Below are positions 14,515 to 22,887 of a stretch of DNA of 38,340 nucleotides, piece by piece (the stretch's first letter is position 1; each line of letters opens with the position of its first letter). Location: NCBI GenBank assembly GCA_025463925.1, contig JAODBK010000007.1:1-38340 (forward strand), read 5' to 3'. The DNA comes from Acidimicrobiales bacterium. GTDB taxonomy: Bacteria; Actinomycetota; Acidimicrobiia; Acidimicrobiales; AC-14. The notes under the pieces were generated by a model. That model ran no database searches. It saw nothing but the letters and a program-made list of their open reading frames with translations, and had not been told where the DNA came from. The position numbers and the translations under genes are program-made.

Positions 14515-15465
14515 TCAGCGCAGGAAGGTCGCGGTGAGCGCGTTGTCGTAGGTGAACGTGATACCGCCGTAGTGCTGCTGGCCGTGCATGCGCTCGGTGT
14601 ACTTCACCCAAAATCGGCGGGCCGGGTCGTACCAGTAGGTGCGGGAGCGATCGACCTGCTGGGACGAGTTGGCGGTCGTCTTGCGATCGATCTGCACCTT
14701 CCACGTGACGACGGGCGCGCCACCGATCGTCAGCGTCTCCTGACCGAGCACCCGCAGCGTCCAGTCCTCGGTCCGTTGCACCCCACCGCTGCTGTCGAGC
14801 GCATCGGACCGGCCGGTGCGCTCGAGGCCAGCCGTGAGCGGCAACGGAACCTGCGTCATCGGCGGCCGGTAGTCGCCTTGGTTCGTCTGCGCGACAGGTC
14901 CGAAGCGCACCTGGCCACCCTCGAAGCTGAAGGCCAGCCCGTCGGGTCGGCAGGACAGCACCTCACGCTCGGTGTGGTCGGACGAGTAGGTGATGTCGAC
15001 CACGACCTGGTCGGTGACCGGCCCGTCGCCGGCGTGGGTGACCATCGTCATGGTCGGCGGGAACGAGCGGCTGCCGAAGCCGGTCGCGCTCTCGGTGCCC
15101 TGCACCGCCCATGTCGACGTGCCGAGCGCCGGACACGCGGTCGAGGGCGCCGGTGCCGGCGGAGCGAGCGGCAACCCGCGTCGCGTCGGAGCTGTCGACC
15201 CGGCCGCGGCCGAGGACGCCGATTCGGTCACCGCCGTCGACGAGGTGGTCGGCGCATCGCCGGTCGCGATCGGGTCGAAGGGGCCGTGACCCCTCGCCGG
15301 CGGGGACGAGAGCACGCGCACGAACGCGCCGCCCCGCCGGAACGACGGCGGCCTCCGGGCCCGCACGCCCACCTGGTACAGGGCGAGCGAGTCCAGCAGC
15401 AGCAGTGTGACCACGGCGACGCCGATTCTCCGGTCCCGTCTCGTCATTTCACTTGCCATCGCCAT
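14515..15465 (-). CDS. Membrane-anchored secreted protein of unknown function
   Basis: A 316-residue product with a short basic N-terminus (MTRRDRR), one membrane helix (IGVAVVTLLLLDSLALYQVG) and a Pro/Ala/Ser/Thr-rich linker to about residue 105. A beta-rich extracytoplasmic domain follows (STWAVQGTESATGF, MTMVTHAGDGPVTDQVVVDI, TEREVLSCRPDGLAFSFEGG, VVTWKVQIDRKT, RTYWYDPARRFWVKYTER). The two Cys (one near 110, one in LSCRPD) may form a disulfide. It is first in the operon with DUF4395, facing the SBP56-like gene across a 67-bp divergent promoter gap. I do not recognise the family. The strand pattern recalls DUF3108-like periplasmic domains, which is only a suggestion. Confidence 0.75.
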   Translation of the reverse strand: MAMASEMTRRDRRIGVAVVTLLLLDSLALYQVGVRARRPPSFRRGGAFVRVLSSPPARGHGPFDPIATGDAPTTSSTAVTESASSAAAGSTAPTRRGLPLAPPAPAPSTACPALGTSTWAVQGTESATGFGSRSFPPTMTMVTHAGDGPVTDQVVVDITYSSDHTEREVLSCRPDGLAFSFEGGQVRFGPVAQTNQGDYRPPMTQVPLPLTAGLERTGRSDALDSSGGVQRTEDWTLRVLGQETLTIGGAPVVTWKVQIDRKTTANSSQQVDRSRTYWYDPARRFWVKYTERMHGQQHYGGITFTYDNALTATFLR

Positions 15466-15532
15466 GACACTCTAGCTAAATATGACTAATCCGATCAACA
15501 ACCTGAACTCAACCGACATAGGAGACATTGCG
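15466..15532. promoter_or_regulatory. Divergent promoter gap of the copper/sulfur envelope cluster
   Basis: The 67-bp gap between the leftward secreted-protein gene and the rightward SBP56-like gene is much richer in A/T than its surroundings (CTCTAGCTAAATATGACTAA). It ends in AGGAG, 8 bases before ATG 15533. It must hold promoters for both directions; I cannot assign exact boxes. Confidence 0.4.
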
Positions 15533-17404
15533 ATGCATTCCGAAACGGCAGGCCGGCTGGGGGCAAGGCGGTGGCGCACCGTGCTCGTCCTGCCATTCCT
15601 GGTCGCGGCGTTGCTCGCGGTCGCGCAGTCCGGCAAGGCGCGCGCGGTCGACGTGGTCCGCTCGTCGGTGCACGGGACCGACGGGCGCCTCTACTGGGTG
15701 ACCAACCACCTCGTCCGCTTCGCCGGCGCCAGTCAGGCATCGGCGGTGGCGCCGGCTCCGGCGGCCGCCGGCGGTACCGGCCACGAGTACCTCATCGTGT
15801 GGGCCGGTGACGCCAACGCCGCCGACAGCACCGGAGCTTCGATCCAGGGCACCCACGCCCAGGTGAACCCGGTGAAGGTCATCAACCAGGACGCCGTCGA
15901 CGACCCGCCGTCACCCGACTTCTTGGCGGTCATCGACGCCGACGCGAGCTCGCCGAGCTACGGCAAGGTGGTGAACACCGCGACCGTCGGTCCGCTGGTG
16001 GAGAACGAGCCCCACCACATGCAGTACCTGTATCACAAGGGCGACAAGATCTTCGCCGGCGGCCTGTACTCCGACACGACGTATGTGTTCGACGTGGCCA
16101 AGCTGCCGCTGATCTCGCTGTCGGGCATCAACGAGCCCACCGACACGCCGTGCGGCTCCATTCCCGACGCGTACTGGACGCTCGCCGATCACACCGCGTA
16201 CGGCACCTACATGGGCGGCGCCGACGCACCGGGCCCGTGCCAGTACACCGACGGCCAGACGCGCCTGAGCAACGGGTTCGGCGGCTCGCCCGGATCGATC
16301 GTCCACATCGGGCCCGACGGCAAGACGCTCTCCGAGGTGCCGGCGGCGTCGGCGGACTCGGAGGACCCGACCAACTGCCCGAACTATCCCGCGATCCCCG
16401 GCCAGGCGACCTGCGCCAACCCGCACGGGATCCAGGTGCGCGAGGACCTGAAGCGTCTCGTCGCCAGCGACTACGCCGAGCCCCGCAACATCGTGCTCGA
16501 TCCGGTCAAGCCGCAGGACGCCAACATCTTCCGCGACACCGTCCGCATCTTCGACATCACCAACGAGAACTCGCCGAAGCTCGTGAACGTGTCGGTGATG
16601 CCCGACGGGCCGCGCAAGGAGCGCAACCCCGGCCACGAAGAGCCTCGTGGGATCATGGAGACGACGGTGACCAACCTGCCGCAGCATCGCGGTGCGTTCG
16701 CGTCGTCGATGTGCGGCGGCGTCATCTACTACACCGCCGACATCACCGCGCCGAAGCCGGTGTGGCGTGAGGTGTTCGACGACAGCACCGCGTCGAAGGT
16801 GCTCAACCCCCACATCACCGAGGGCGCCGGGTGTGACGGCGGCGGCTGGGTGCAGACGAGCCCGGACGACCATTTCCTCTATCACGCGGTCATCGGTCGC
16901 AACCCGGGCGACCTCGATTCGTCGGATCCCGGCGTGCCGAAGATGGTCTACGTGCTCGACATCTCGAAGCTCGTCGCGGCTGGGACGTCGACCACGTGCT
17001 CGATCGACCAGATCTCGGAGGTCTTCGACGGTGGTGCCGAGCCGGACTGCCCGAATGTCGCCAGCGCCTATGGCCTTCCCGACGGCACCAGCGGTGGGCC
17101 GCACTGGGGATCCCCCGACAACTTCGAACGGCAGACCAACGGCAGCTACCGCGAGACCACCGCGATCCGGCGGCTCGCGGTGTCGAACTACTTCGTCGCC
17201 CGAACCGGCGTCGACGGCAACCACAAGGTCTGCATGCTTTCGCTGAGCCCGGCCGGGAAGTTGGCGCTCGACACCTCGTTTCGCGACGAGAACGAAGGCA
17301 CGCCGTGCGTGGACTTCAATCGCACGGACTGGCCGCACGGCGCGTCCGGCAACGCCAAGCCGCACTCGGAGTTGTTCGTCGTCCCCGACGCTGCGCTGCG
17401 TTGA
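15533..17404 (+). CDS. Secreted selenium-binding-protein (SBP56/methanethiol oxidase)-like propeller protein
   Basis: A 623-residue protein with an N-terminal signal peptide (RRWRTVLVLPFLVAALLAVA, cleavage near AQSGKARA-VD). The body resembles SBP56/SELENBP1-type beta-propellers: FLAVIDADASSPSYGKVV, ENEPHHMQYLYHKGDKIFAG, CANPHGIQVREDLKRLVASD, VRIFDITNENSPKLV, QTSPDDHFLYHAVIGR and GGPHWGSPDNF. In that family, conserved His residues bind copper and the enzyme oxidises methanethiol to formaldehyde, H2S and peroxide. Here HH (about 161), PHG (about 297) and GPHWG could supply ligands. The protein is longer than classical SBP56 (about 460) and rich in Cys, so it is a distant member. ATG 15533 is preferred to 15482 because AGGAG lies 8 bases before it. 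Its stop overlaps the CopD-like start. Confidence 0.62.
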   Translation: MHSETAGRLGARRWRTVLVLPFLVAALLAVAQSGKARAVDVVRSSVHGTDGRLYWVTNHLVRFAGASQASAVAPAPAAAGGTGHEYLIVWAGDANAADSTGASIQGTHAQVNPVKVINQDAVDDPPSPDFLAVIDADASSPSYGKVVNTATVGPLVENEPHHMQYLYHKGDKIFAGGLYSDTTYVFDVAKLPLISLSGINEPTDTPCGSIPDAYWTLADHTAYGTYMGGADAPGPCQYTDGQTRLSNGFGGSPGSIVHIGPDGKTLSEVPAASADSEDPTNCPNYPAIPGQATCANPHGIQVREDLKRLVASDYAEPRNIVLDPVKPQDANIFRDTVRIFDITNENSPKLVNVSVMPDGPRKERNPGHEEPRGIMETTVTNLPQHRGAFASSMCGGVIYYTADITAPKPVWREVFDDSTASKVLNPHITEGAGCDGGGWVQTSPDDHFLYHAVIGRNPGDLDSSDPGVPKMVYVLDISKLVAAGTSTTCSIDQISEVFDGGAEPDCPNVASAYGLPDGTSGGPHWGSPDNFERQTNGSYRETTAIRRLAVSNYFVARTGVDGNHKVCMLSLSPAGKLALDTSFRDENEGTPCVDFNRTDWPHGASGNAKPHSELFVVPDAALR

Positions 17405-19065
17405 CCAAGCCTTCGCGGTGGCTCGGCCCGGTCGTCACCACCACGTTCGTCGTGGTGACGGCTGGGCCGGCGGCGGCGCATGCCTTGCATCCGGCCAATA
17501 CCGGCACCGCCCCAGACGTCGGGCGGTGGCTGTCGACGGCGGCGCTGTTCGTGTTCGGGCCGCTGGTGGTCGGGCTCGCGGTGGCGCCGTACCTGACGCG
17601 TGTGGCTGCGACCCGCCGGCACCGCAGGTTGGTGTCAGCCGCCCTCGTGGCCGTGGTCATCGGGTGGTCGGCGCGACCGCCGAGCCTCGGCGCTCTGGGA
17701 GCGTTCGGAGTCGCCCACGTGGCGGCCGCGTCGGTCTGGGTGGGCGGCGTGATGCACCTCGCGCTGGCGTGGCCCGACCGCCAGGCCATCGTCGCCGGCG
17801 CTCGCCGATTCGGACCCTGGGCGCTCGGCACCGGAGCGATCACGATGGCGACCGGCGTCATGAACGTGCGCCGGCACGCGCCCGGGCTCGCGCCGTCAGC
17901 GCCCGTGACGGCCTACGGCGTCGTGCTGGTGCTGAAGGTCGGCATCGTCGCGGCTGCCGCGTTGTTGGGTTCGCTGGTCTGGCGGCAAGTGCGGCGAGCG
18001 GAGCCCACGGTTCGTCTTGTGCGGCTCGAGGCTGGCGGGCTCGTGGCGGTGCTCGGCCTGGCCTCGGCGTTGGCGGTGCTCCCGGCACCGCCGGTGGCGA
18101 CCGGCCTCCCGGTTGTCGCGACGGCGCGCGCCGGCGACGCGGATGTGACGGTGGTCGTCGCCCCGGCACGCGCCGGCCTGAACCTGGTGCAGGTCGCCGT
18201 CACGAATGAGCGGCTCGCCGCCGCGTCGATCAGTCGCCGGTCACTCGCGATGAGACCGGTCGCCGGCGCGCGCGGCAGTGCTGCGGCCGTGCGGTTGCCT
18301 GCTGGTTGGTCCGGTGTCACCGTCGCACTCGCCGGCGGTCACCAGGTCCGGATCGCGGTGCCGATCGCCCGAGGCGGTGGGGCGTCACCACCAGCGATCG
18401 ACGACCCGGGGACCGCGGAGTACCTGGACCGGGCCGTCGGCGTCGCCCTCTCCGGGCGGCGACCCATCCCGATCGACGGACCCGATGCGGCCACGATGGG
18501 CGGTGCCTATCGCCTCTTCCTCGACTCGACCGGATCGCGTTCGGTGGTGCTCGTGAGTGACGGCTCGGCGCGCGCCGCTGCGTTCGGTGCCGGCCTGCGA
18601 CCGTCACTCACGATCGCTGCGGGCGAGCTGGTGCCCCGCGCCGACGCAGTGGTCGTGGCGACCGGCCGGGAGCGCGCGCCGCTCGACGTCGGCGCCGCGG
18701 CCCGACCGGAGTGGGCGCCGACGCACGGCGTCCTCGTCGCGCCCTGGTTGTTGAGCGACCGGGTCTTCGTCGCCGCGCCGACGGCTGCCCAGGTCACGGT
18801 CGGACTCCCGCTCGACCCGGGGTCGCCGTCGGCCCGCGCCTACCTCACCCGGCTCGCGGCCCGAGCACCGGGCCTCGAGCCGAGCCTCGCCGGCGTCGAG
18901 GCATTCCTTGCTGCGACCCGGGCGCCAGCGCAGGCCGGGATGCAGTTCTTCACGCCGGCTGACATCCGGTTCCTCCCGCCATCGCTCGACGGCGGCCATG
19001 ACCACGCCAACCGCGGATGGTTTGGTTCCCGGTCGCTCCTTGCGGTGAGCGGGCTCGTCAGATGA
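17401..19065 (+). CDS. CopD-like copper resistance membrane protein with YtkA-like C-terminal region
   Basis: A 554-residue protein. The signal segment (LGPVVTTTFVVVTAGPAAA) ends at HALHPANTG, a His-bearing mature N-terminus like that of CopC/CopD proteins. Helices follow (WLSTAALFVFGPLVVGLAVA, LVSAALVAVVIGW, AHVAAASVWVGGVMHLALAW, AYGVVLVLKVGIVAAAALLG, LVAVLGLASALAVLP). HVAAASVWVGG is the CopD hallmark. A periplasmic beta domain after residue 235 (ADVTVVVAPARAGLNLVQVA) is YtkA-like. The C-terminal half (to GGHDHANRGWFG) has no clear family. The start is TTG 17401, overlapping the SBP56-like stop as TTGA, so translation is coupled. I infer copper supply to the secreted propeller enzyme. Confidence 0.7.
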   Translation: MTKPSRWLGPVVTTTFVVVTAGPAAAHALHPANTGTAPDVGRWLSTAALFVFGPLVVGLAVAPYLTRVAATRRHRRLVSAALVAVVIGWSARPPSLGALGAFGVAHVAAASVWVGGVMHLALAWPDRQAIVAGARRFGPWALGTGAITMATGVMNVRRHAPGLAPSAPVTAYGVVLVLKVGIVAAAALLGSLVWRQVRRAEPTVRLVRLEAGGLVAVLGLASALAVLPAPPVATGLPVVATARAGDADVTVVVAPARAGLNLVQVAVTNERLAAASISRRSLAMRPVAGARGSAAAVRLPAGWSGVTVALAGGHQVRIAVPIARGGGASPPAIDDPGTAEYLDRAVGVALSGRRPIPIDGPDAATMGGAYRLFLDSTGSRSVVLVSDGSARAAAFGAGLRPSLTIAAGELVPRADAVVVATGRERAPLDVGAAARPEWAPTHGVLVAPWLLSDRVFVAAPTAAQVTVGLPLDPGSPSARAYLTRLAARAPGLEPSLAGVEAFLAATRAPAQAGMQFFTPADIRFLPPSLDGGHDHANRGWFGSRSLLAVSGLVR

Positions 19066-19160
19066 CCAACGAGCCGCCATCAACACCCGGCGCGGTACAG
19101 GGCTCAGAATTGTATATCTTATTCTGCGGCGGCCGAAACGGCGGCCTCCGGGAGGAGCCG

Positions 19161-20132
19161 CTAACCGAGGAGCGCCGCGGCAAAGGTGCGGAGCTCTCCG
19201 GGGATGTCGGGGCCGGCAGGCTGATAGGCGATCTCGGTCATCCCCGCCGCTTCGAGCTCGTCGACCTTGCCCGCGACCTCCGACGGGGAACCTGTGAGGG
19301 TCAGACCGAGCAGTGAAGTCGCGCCGGCATCGAGAGCCAGGACGTCGCGCTCGTTCGCCCGGGTGAGGTGCCCCTCGTGGATGGCGAGATGTCGCACCGA
19401 TTCGGGCACCGCCTCGGTGGCCTCGCGCCAGACGGTGCCTCCCGGAAGACCATCGACCGCCTCCGCTCCGCCACGCTCGTAGGCGCCGTGGAGGATCACG
19501 CCCATGGCGTGGCCGGCCGCATCACGCACTCGATCGCTTTCCAGTCCCTCACCAGGTTGCAGGACCGTGCCGAACGCGAGCACGGAGAGGGGCCGCCCTG
19601 CCTTGACGGCGGCCGTGTTCGGGACGCCACCGCAGATGACGCCGTCGCCAAGCTCGTCGGCAACCGCGTTCCCCTTGGGTCCGTCGGCTCCGATCCAGAT
19701 CGGCACGTCGCGGTCCGGTCGGTCGGCGATGCGGACCACCCTTCCGTCCCACTCGGTCTCTTCGCCACGGAGCAGCTTCCGAACGCAGCGCACGTAGATG
19801 GCGACGTCCGACCACCGCATCGGGCGCTGTCCCAACACGAGCCGACCGGTGAACCCAGAACCGATGGCCACCGCAACCCGCCCCGGGGCCAGACGCTCCA
19901 GGGTGGTGATGGCGGCCGCATTGGTGACCGGGTGACGAAGGCTCGGGACCAGCACGCCAGGCCCCAGACCGATCGTCGACGTTCGAGTCGCGGCCAACGC
20001 GAGCTGCATCCACACATCCGGATACAGCGCCGGCGAGTCGTACAACCACGCCCGCTGGTAGCCGAGCGACTCGGCAACGGCCACATGGTCCGGAGTATCG
20101 GGTCCGGTCGCGAACGCACAGGTCAGTTTCAT
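19161..20132 (-). CDS. LLM class flavin/F420-dependent oxidoreductase
   Basis: A 323-residue bacterial luciferase-like TIM barrel: MKLTCAFATGPDTPDHVAVA, ESLGYQRAWLYDSPALYPDV, TSTIGLGPGVLVPSLRHPV, the barrel strand GRVAVAIGSGFTGRLVLGQ, and DVPIWIGADGPKGNAVADEL. The SGFTGR and IGADGPKG motifs resemble F420-dependent 5,10-methylene-H4MPT reductase-like oxidoreductases of actinobacteria, so F420 is more likely than FMN. It is the last gene of the leftward operon with SDR and P450; 9 bases separate it from the SDR stop, with GGCGGG before ATG 20132. It could reduce or oxygenate an intermediate made by the P450/SDR pair. Confidence 0.88.
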   Translation of the reverse strand: MKLTCAFATGPDTPDHVAVAESLGYQRAWLYDSPALYPDVWMQLALAATRTSTIGLGPGVLVPSLRHPVTNAAAITTLERLAPGRVAVAIGSGFTGRLVLGQRPMRWSDVAIYVRCVRKLLRGEETEWDGRVVRIADRPDRDVPIWIGADGPKGNAVADELGDGVICGGVPNTAAVKAGRPLSVLAFGTVLQPGEGLESDRVRDAAGHAMGVILHGAYERGGAEAVDGLPGGTVWREATEAVPESVRHLAIHEGHLTRANERDVLALDAGATSLLGLTLTGSPSEVAGKVDELEAAGMTEIAYQPAGPDIPGELRTFAAALLG

Positions 20133-20141
20133 CCCGCCATC

Positions 20142-20996
20142 TCAGTCCAATCGCAGCGCAGCGCACGCGCCGCCGTCGACGAGGATGTCGGTGCCGGTCA
20201 CGAACGTGGCCTGGTCGGATAGCAGGAACGTGACGACGGAGGTGACCTCGTCGGCTCGACCCATCCGCTGCACCGGTGACATCTCGACCAACGCCGCCAT
20301 GGCTGGTTGGGCCGCCGCCTCCTGCTGGCCTTGCGGGGTGTCGATGACGCCGGGCGACACCGAGCACACCCGCCCACCGCTTCTCCCCCACCGAACCGCC
20401 TCGCGGCGGGTGAGCCGCTGCACTCCTCGTTTCGCCCACCCATAGGCGACGCCGGTGTCGACGATCCGCTCGCCGAGCGCGTCGGCGATGCGCTCGAGGA
20501 AGTCTGGGTGCAGCGGATCGTCGAGCACTGCGTCCACCGCCGCGTCACCGTGAGGTACGACGATCTGTGAGGCCATCGAGGCGAAGCACACTGCCGCGCT
20601 TCCCGGGATCACGAGGGGCGCGAGGACATCGAGGACCAACGCCGAGCCCACCAGATCGACGGCGAAGATCGGCCGCCAGTCGGCCATGGTCGGTGAGATG
20701 CCCGCGGCGTGGGCCACCGAACGCAGCCCCCCGAGGCCATCGACCAACGTTGCCAACTCGCTGAGGCGCACACGGTCGGTCACGTCGGCGACGAAGATCT
20801 CGATGTTCGCTCCGGTCGCGGCGAGCTCGTGCCCGGCGGTCGCGAGCAGATCGGCGTCGCGATCGACGAGCACAACTGCGTCAACGGTGCCGACGAGGGC
20901 GTCGGCACATGAACGGCCCATGCCGCGCTCCGCTCCGGTGACAACAGCAACGGTGGGTCGGATGCTCATGACCGACACCGGGGACGGATCCGGCAT
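20142..20996 (-). CDS. Short-chain dehydrogenase/reductase, 3-alpha-hydroxysteroid dehydrogenase (HsdA)-like
   Basis: A Rossmann protein with cofactor motif TGAERGMG, a DV pair (VADVTD), AHAAGISPT for the NNAG-like motif, catalytic Ser in CFASMAS, and YGWAK as the YxxxK site. The gap between the Ser and Tyr motifs is about 45 residues instead of the usual 12 or so; such an insertion is known in 3-alpha-hydroxysteroid dehydrogenase/carbonyl reductase of the Comamonas HsdA type. The C-terminus (TFLLSDQATFVTGTDILVDG) is standard. Start choice is open: ATG 20996 has GAGG before it and nearly abuts the P450 stop at 21001; ATG 20969 gives the more usual short N-terminus; GTG 21008 overlaps the P450 gene. 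Likely an NAD(P)-dependent alcohol/ketone step on a ring substrate. Confidence 0.85.
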   Translation of the reverse strand: MPDPSPVSVMSIRPTVAVVTGAERGMGRSCADALVGTVDAVVLVDRDADLLATAGHELAATGANIEIFVADVTDRVRLSELATLVDGLGGLRSVAHAAGISPTMADWRPIFAVDLVGSALVLDVLAPLVIPGSAAVCFASMASQIVVPHGDAAVDAVLDDPLHPDFLERIADALGERIVDTGVAYGWAKRGVQRLTRREAVRWGRSGGRVCSVSPGVIDTPQGQQEAAAQPAMAALVEMSPVQRMGRADEVTSVVTFLLSDQATFVTGTDILVDGGACAALRLD

Positions 20997-21000
20997 CGCC

Positions 21001-22221
21001 TCAGCCACCCGTCAATCGGAGCGGCAGCCGTTCGTATCGGCGGATCAACAGGCTGTCGGCCCACACCGGGAGGTCGTCGGGGTCGAGGGAGAAGCTGGAG
21101 GTGCGTTCGAGGATGGCGTTGAGCACGATCTTGGCTTCGAGCCGGGCCAGGGGCGCGCCGACGCAGTGGTGGATGCCGCGGCCGAACGCGACGTGGTGGC
21201 GCAGCGTCCGCCGCCCGAGGTCGATCTCATCGGGGTGCTCGAACTCGTCGGCATCGCGGTTCGCGGCGCCCCAGAAGAGCAGCACCGACGCGCCGGTGGG
21301 GATCGTGACGTCGCCGAGCTGTGTGTCGGCCGGCACGGAACGCATGAGGTACCGAAACGGCGACTCGAGCCGGAGGGCTTCTTCGATGAATGCCGGGAGC
21401 AGGACGCGGTTGGTCCGGAGCCGGTCTTGCAGGTCGGCGTCGTCGGCGAGGATGCGGGTGGCGCTGCCGAGGAGGCTCGTGGTCGACTCGCCGCCGGCGC
21501 TGAGCAGCGTATGCAGGATGACGGTTCCTTCGTGGAGCCCGAAGGTGCCGTTCGAGACGCCGCGAGCGACGGACCCGAGGATGTCGTCGCCGGGGTCGGC
21601 CTGCGCGGCGACGAGCTGGTCGGCGATCCAGGCCTCGATCTCGCCGATCCCGGCGATGAGCGTCTCGAGGCGGGGAAGCGTCAGGGTCGAGCTGAGGATT
21701 TCGGTCGACTCGAACGCGGCGCGGAGGAGGACATCGGGTTGGCTGTCGCGGAAGTTGATCAGCCGAGCGATCACCCTGATCGGCACGACGTTGCCCACCG
21801 TCGCCATGAAGTCGACCGACCCGTCGGCCACGGCCCGGTCGAGTGCGCCGGCGGTGATCTCTCCGATCTCCGGCTCCAGCATCGCCATGCGCTTGGCGAC
21901 CAGCTCAGGGAACACCGTGGTGCGGTGAAGGGTGTGGTCGGGGGGGTCTGCGGTGGCGAGGGTCTGCACGCCGACGTCGCCGAAGGAGAGGCGTTCGGGT
22001 CGCCCGTCCTCGTCTCGGTACACCAGCGCCTGCATGTTGGAGGAGAAGTCGTCGACTCGTGTGGTCGCTTCGGCGACGAGCGCGAAGGACGTCACGACGT
22101 AGATGTCGGTGCCGGGCATCTGCCACACCGGCACCTGGTCCTGCAAGAGCCGGTAGATCGGGTAGGGGTCGGCGATCGCGTCGGGATCGAGGAGGTCGGC
22201 GGCCGCGAGGACCTCGTTCAT
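21001..22221 (-). CDS. Cytochrome P450
   Basis: A 406-residue soluble bacterial P450. It has the I-helix oxygen-binding segment SAGGESTTS, the K-helix EEALRLES (ExxR), the segment SPFRYLMRSVPADTQLGDV, and the haem loop FGRGIHHCVGAPLARLEAK with the axial ligand at about Cys353. No ferredoxin or reductase gene is nearby, so electrons must come from elsewhere. ATG 22221 overlaps the SnoaL-like stop (ATGA), and the SDR gene follows directly, so four catabolic genes are made together. The family hydroxylates terpenes, steroids and fatty acids; this operon context suggests a polycyclic or terpenoid substrate, but the exact one cannot be read. Confidence 0.93.
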   Translation of the reverse strand: MNEVLAAADLLDPDAIADPYPIYRLLQDQVPVWQMPGTDIYVVTSFALVAEATTRVDDFSSNMQALVYRDEDGRPERLSFGDVGVQTLATADPPDHTLHRTTVFPELVAKRMAMLEPEIGEITAGALDRAVADGSVDFMATVGNVVPIRVIARLINFRDSQPDVLLRAAFESTEILSSTLTLPRLETLIAGIGEIEAWIADQLVAAQADPGDDILGSVARGVSNGTFGLHEGTVILHTLLSAGGESTTSLLGSATRILADDADLQDRLRTNRVLLPAFIEEALRLESPFRYLMRSVPADTQLGDVTIPTGASVLLFWGAANRDADEFEHPDEIDLGRRTLRHHVAFGRGIHHCVGAPLARLEAKIVLNAILERTSSFSLDPDDLPVWADSLLIRRYERLPLRLTGG

Positions 22222-22646
22222 CGTCCATCTCCGGGCGCCTCGGCGGTGGTCAGTTGGTCGAAGATCGCCTTTGGGTCGACGTAGGTCCACACCTCGGCCA
22301 CCCGATCGCCCGCGAAGCGGTAGACCTCGCACTGCTCGACCGACATGGCGGATCCTGCTGACCCGACCCCGAGGTAGGGAGCCACCTGCACCCCGTGCAG
22401 GCGCCAGCGAGCGCAGACCATCCCGTCGGCACCGAACAAGGCGTCCTCGTCGAGATGCAGTGGATCGAACGCAGCATGGAGCTGACGCATGCCCTCGTCG
22501 ACGTCGTCGAGCGAGAGCGGCACCCCGAGGCCGACGATCCAGCGAGGACCGGCCGGGTCGAACGCGGCGAGGTAGCCGTCGACATCGCCACGGTTGAACG
22601 CCGCGACGGCCGCTCGGATGGCGGCGACCTCCTCGGTTCCGCTCAT
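22218..22646 (-). CDS. SnoaL-like / nuclear transport factor 2 family protein
   Basis: A 142-residue NTF2-fold protein: an N-terminal helix EEVAAIRAAVAAFNRGDVDG, YLAAFDPAGPRWIVGLG, MRQLHAAFDPLHLDEDALFG, MVCARWRLHGVQVAPYLG, VEQCEVYRFAGDRVAEVWTYV and the end DPKAIFDQL. Members act as ketosteroid isomerase-like isomerases, hydratases or cyclases; the family is common in steroid and polyketide clusters. Candidate acid/base residues cannot be fixed without a model. GGGGGAG lies about 6 bases before ATG 22646. It is the first gene of the operon, so its promoter should be in 22653-22887, where I see no clear box or operator. Confidence 0.82.
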   Translation of the reverse strand: MSGTEEVAAIRAAVAAFNRGDVDGYLAAFDPAGPRWIVGLGVPLSLDDVDEGMRQLHAAFDPLHLDEDALFGADGMVCARWRLHGVQVAPYLGVGSAGSAMSVEQCEVYRFAGDRVAEVWTYVDPKAIFDQLTTAEAPGDGR

Positions 22647-22887
22647 GTCCACTCCCCCCGCTTGATCATCACCGGCGCATGGCTGACCCCTCAGACCGCT
22701 TCGTCGCCACCCTTGCCGACGTGGTCAGCACACCTACCAGATGAGGACACGACGAGCGTCGTTTCCCTCGTTCGGGCGCATCCATGCCGAGCGGTCCTGA
22801 CTCAACGGACTACGTGCGGTGAATCCGAGCCGGGTTTGTGGCGCCTGGAAGCGGATGGCCCGAGGGAGGCCGTCGGCGAGGGCCGCA

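Noticed and set aside
15911-17365. Leftward 484-codon frame opposite the SBP56-like gene
   Set aside because: Val/Arg/Asp-rich antisense shadow without motifs; the rightward frame has a signal peptide and family motifs.
19090-19160. GC-rich stretch with a short GCCG-AAA-CGGC hairpin between convergent genes as a terminator
   Set aside because: The stem is only four pairs and no T-run follows; a terminator is expected here but I cannot support this one.
20686-22284. Rightward 532-codon frame opposite SDR and P450 genes
   Set aside because: Antisense to two well-supported enzymes; no recognisable domain.
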